From assembly GCA_905478335.1 (NCBI GenBank), contig CAJQIC010000059.1, positions 1 to 33,763 on the forward strand: a DNA stretch of 33,763 nt. Direction: 5' to 3'. The position numbers and the translations under genes are program-made. Shown one piece after another: positions 32,490 to 33,763 of this stretch. Below the pieces are notes generated by a model. That model worked only from the letters and a program-made list of their open reading frames with translations. It did no database searches and was not told the DNA's origin. How positions within the stretch are numbered: the stretch's first letter is position 1; each line of letters opens with the position of its first letter. The stretch comes from an uncultured Bacteroidia bacterium (GTDB lineage: Bacteria > Bacteroidota > Bacteroidia > NS11-12g > UBA9320).

Positions 32490-33521
32490 ATGAAATTGCA
32501 TAATACTATTAATGGGGAAGAGTTAAAGGAAAAGATACGGCGTAGCGCAGAATCGCGTACGACCATTTCTTTTTATAAATATGCCAAAATTGGCAATCCC
32601 CAAATTTTCAGAGACCACATTTATCTTCATTTCAATGAAGTGGGCGTACTTGGTAGAATATACGTTGCCGGAGAAGGCATAAACGCTCAAATTAGCGTTC
32701 CTTCTGATCATTTGGATACGTTTAAATCTCACCTTAACGATATCACTTTTCTTAAAAACGTGCGACTGAATTATGCCGTAGAAGACGATGGTAAATCGTT
32801 CTTTAAACTCGCCATTAAGGTAAAAGACAAAATAGTCGCTGACGGATTAGAGGATGATATTTTTGATATCACAACACCAGCTGATTACTTGGATGTAGCA
32901 GCATTTAATAAACTTACCGAAAATCCTGAAACCGTAATCGTTGATATGCGAAATCATTACGAAAGTGAAGTGGGACATTTTGAAGGTGCGTGGTGCCCTG
33001 ACGTTGACACATTTAGAGAACAGTTGCCTGTTGTAGTTAAAGAACTACAAGACAAAAAGGATAAGCCCGTGGTCATGTATTGTACTGGTGGAATTCGTTG
33101 CGAAAAAGCCAGCGCTTATATGAAATACAATGGATTCGAAAACGTCTATCACTTAGAAGGCGGTATAATCAAGTACAGTCGTGATGCGAAAGAAAGAGGG
33201 CTCGATAACAAATTTATTGGGAAGAACTTTGTATTTGACGAGCGATTACATGAGCGCATTACCGACGACGTGATTGCGAATTGTCATCAATGCGGCGAAC
33301 CATTTGACGATCACATTAACTGTAAAAATAAAGCCTGTAACTTGTTGTTTATCCAGTGCCCAAGTTGTGCTGAAAAGTACTCCGAATGCTGTTCTGAAGA
33401 ATGTCAGTCGATTGCTGCATTGCCAGAAGAAGAACAACGTGCACTTCGAAAAGGAAAAGACAAAGGCGTACGTATTTTTAGTAAAGGGCGGTTTAAGCAG
33501 AATGTTACGAAACAGGGGTAG
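32490..33521 (+). CDS. trhO: tRNA uridine(34) hydroxylase TrhO (rhodanese family)
   Basis: 343 residues, cytoplasmic; forms 5-hydroxyuridine at the wobble position of tRNA using oxygen. The N-terminal ferredoxin-like domain shows GRIYVAGEGINAQISVP. The rhodanese domain (about 130-235) has VDMRNHYESEVGHFEGA and the active-site loop CTGGIRCEKAS with Cys198 and Cys204. The C-terminal part carries a Cys cluster (CHQCGEPFDDHINC, then CNLLFIQCPSCAEKY and CCSEEC), probably a zinc-binding extension as in longer TrhO/YceA proteins. A strong promoter precedes it and the 3' side is non-coding, so it is a single-gene unit. Confidence 0.93.
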   Translation: MKLHNTINGEELKEKIRRSAESRTTISFYKYAKIGNPQIFRDHIYLHFNEVGVLGRIYVAGEGINAQISVPSDHLDTFKSHLNDITFLKNVRLNYAVEDDGKSFFKLAIKVKDKIVADGLEDDIFDITTPADYLDVAAFNKLTENPETVIVDMRNHYESEVGHFEGAWCPDVDTFREQLPVVVKELQDKKDKPVVMYCTGGIRCEKASAYMKYNGFENVYHLEGGIIKYSRDAKERGLDNKFIGKNFVFDERLHERITDDVIANCHQCGEPFDDHINCKNKACNLLFIQCPSCAEKYSECCSEECQSIAALPEEEQRALRKGKDKGVRIFSKGRFKQNVTKQG

Positions 33522-33565
33522 TTTTAGCTTTCTTTTCTTAGACTTACCACCCTTCTCTTCGTCCA

Positions 33566-33650
33566 TTAGGCTTTCGCGGTCGAAATTTCTTCGGTTAGGC
33601 TTATCAGCCTACTTTTCGTCGATTAGGCTTATCAGTCTATAACCGATTTT
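33566..33650. repeat. Three imperfect ~28-base tandem repeats
   Basis: TTAGGC recurs at 33566, 33595 and 33623, each time preceded by a TCG/TTCG-like triplet and followed by T-T-ATCAG or a variant. The second and third units are nearly the same over about 20 bases (TTAGGCTTATCAGYCTA). They lie just after trhO in non-coding DNA. They could be a small dispersed or slippage-prone repeat. Confidence 0.5.
33596..33611 (+). terminator. Weak hairpin, possible trhO terminator
   Basis: TAGGCT (33596-33601) pairs with AGCCTA (33606-33611) around TATC, then CTTTTC. It is 74 bases after the trhO stop and the T-tract is short, so it is a weak call. Confidence 0.35.
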
Positions 33651-33681
33651 CATTTTTGAGACCAAAAACGAAACAAACGTG

Positions 33682-33697
33682 TCCGCCCACCGGCGGA
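33682..33697. other. GC-rich hairpin in the right-edge non-coding DNA
   Basis: TCCGCC (33682-33687) pairs with GGCGGA (33692-33697) around CACC. Nearby, ACCAAAAA (near 33706) and TTTTTGGT (near 33750) form a wider inverted repeat. No T-run follows. The stretch from 33612 to the window end holds no convincing gene. Confidence 0.4.
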
Positions 33698-33763
33698 AAG
33701 TCTTACCAAAAATATGCTCCCAATGCACAGGCCAGCGCGTCCCCCGCATTTTTGGTGGGCCAA

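Noticed and set aside
33540-33650. CRISPR array
   Set aside because: Only three imperfect units with hardly any spacer between them, and no cas genes in the window.

Overview
The window looks like chromosomal DNA of a marine or freshwater Bacteroidota bacterium, most likely Flavobacteriia (Cryomorphaceae-like). Evidence seen in the sequence: AT-rich coding DNA, promoter -7 boxes of the Bacteroidota type (TAnnTTTG), almost no Shine-Dalgarno sequences, a type IX secretion sorting tail on a large surface protein, a PorV/PorQ-like barrel, and several small families typical of the phylum (DUF4197, DUF4468, LytTR regulators, TlpA-like thioredoxins with DUF4369/DUF5106-type N-termini). No plasmid, phage structural or CRISPR genes are visible.

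Layout. 1-1991 is the only mobile-element-like part: a small membrane protein, a complete tyrosine recombinase (-), the initiator tRNA gene, its terminator, and an 18-bp second copy of the tRNA 3' end at 1905-1922. 1992-3162 holds a DUF4197 lipoprotein and a conserved small protein. 3159-6617 (-) is a probable operon: hscA, an outer-membrane barrel, a lytic transglycosylase. 6683-8123 has a secreted peroxiredoxin-like protein (-) divergent from an orphan LytTR response regulator (+). 8231-10351 encodes a T9SS-exported protein made of four tandem pairs of Ig-like modules. 10362-12913 (-) is a MoxR-like AAA ATPase plus VWA protein pair. 13083-13799 holds a 58-residue zinc-ribbon protein and a DUF4468 gene broken by one in-frame stop.

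13904-16928 (+) is a tight four-gene run: AcpH-like protein, PorV-like barrel, 3-hydroxybutyryl-CoA dehydrogenase, Rieske-like lipoprotein. Then come a cold-shock protein with promoter and terminator, an NTF2-like protein, and a TetR regulator coupled to an ABC1/UbiB kinase. 20005-24807 is the rimP-nusA-infB operon. It has a terminator-shaped hairpin in its leader and a large imperfect hairpin between nusA and infB. Immediately downstream lies a lipoprotein-like gene broken by an in-frame TAG.

25429-33521: an alkyltransferase-like protein (-), two tandem paralogous thioredoxin-like proteins (+), a small outer-membrane protein (-), an MBOAT acyltransferase translationally coupled to an SGNH-type partner (+), a LEA-like repeat protein (-), and the tRNA-uridine hydroxylase trhO (+). 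The last 240 bases are non-coding, with short tandem repeats and hairpins.

Most of the window is ordinary core genome. The parts most worth a second look are the two RNA structures of the rimP-nusA-infB operon, the tRNA/integrase arrangement, the two lone nonsense codons, and the ABABABAB architecture of the T9SS protein.
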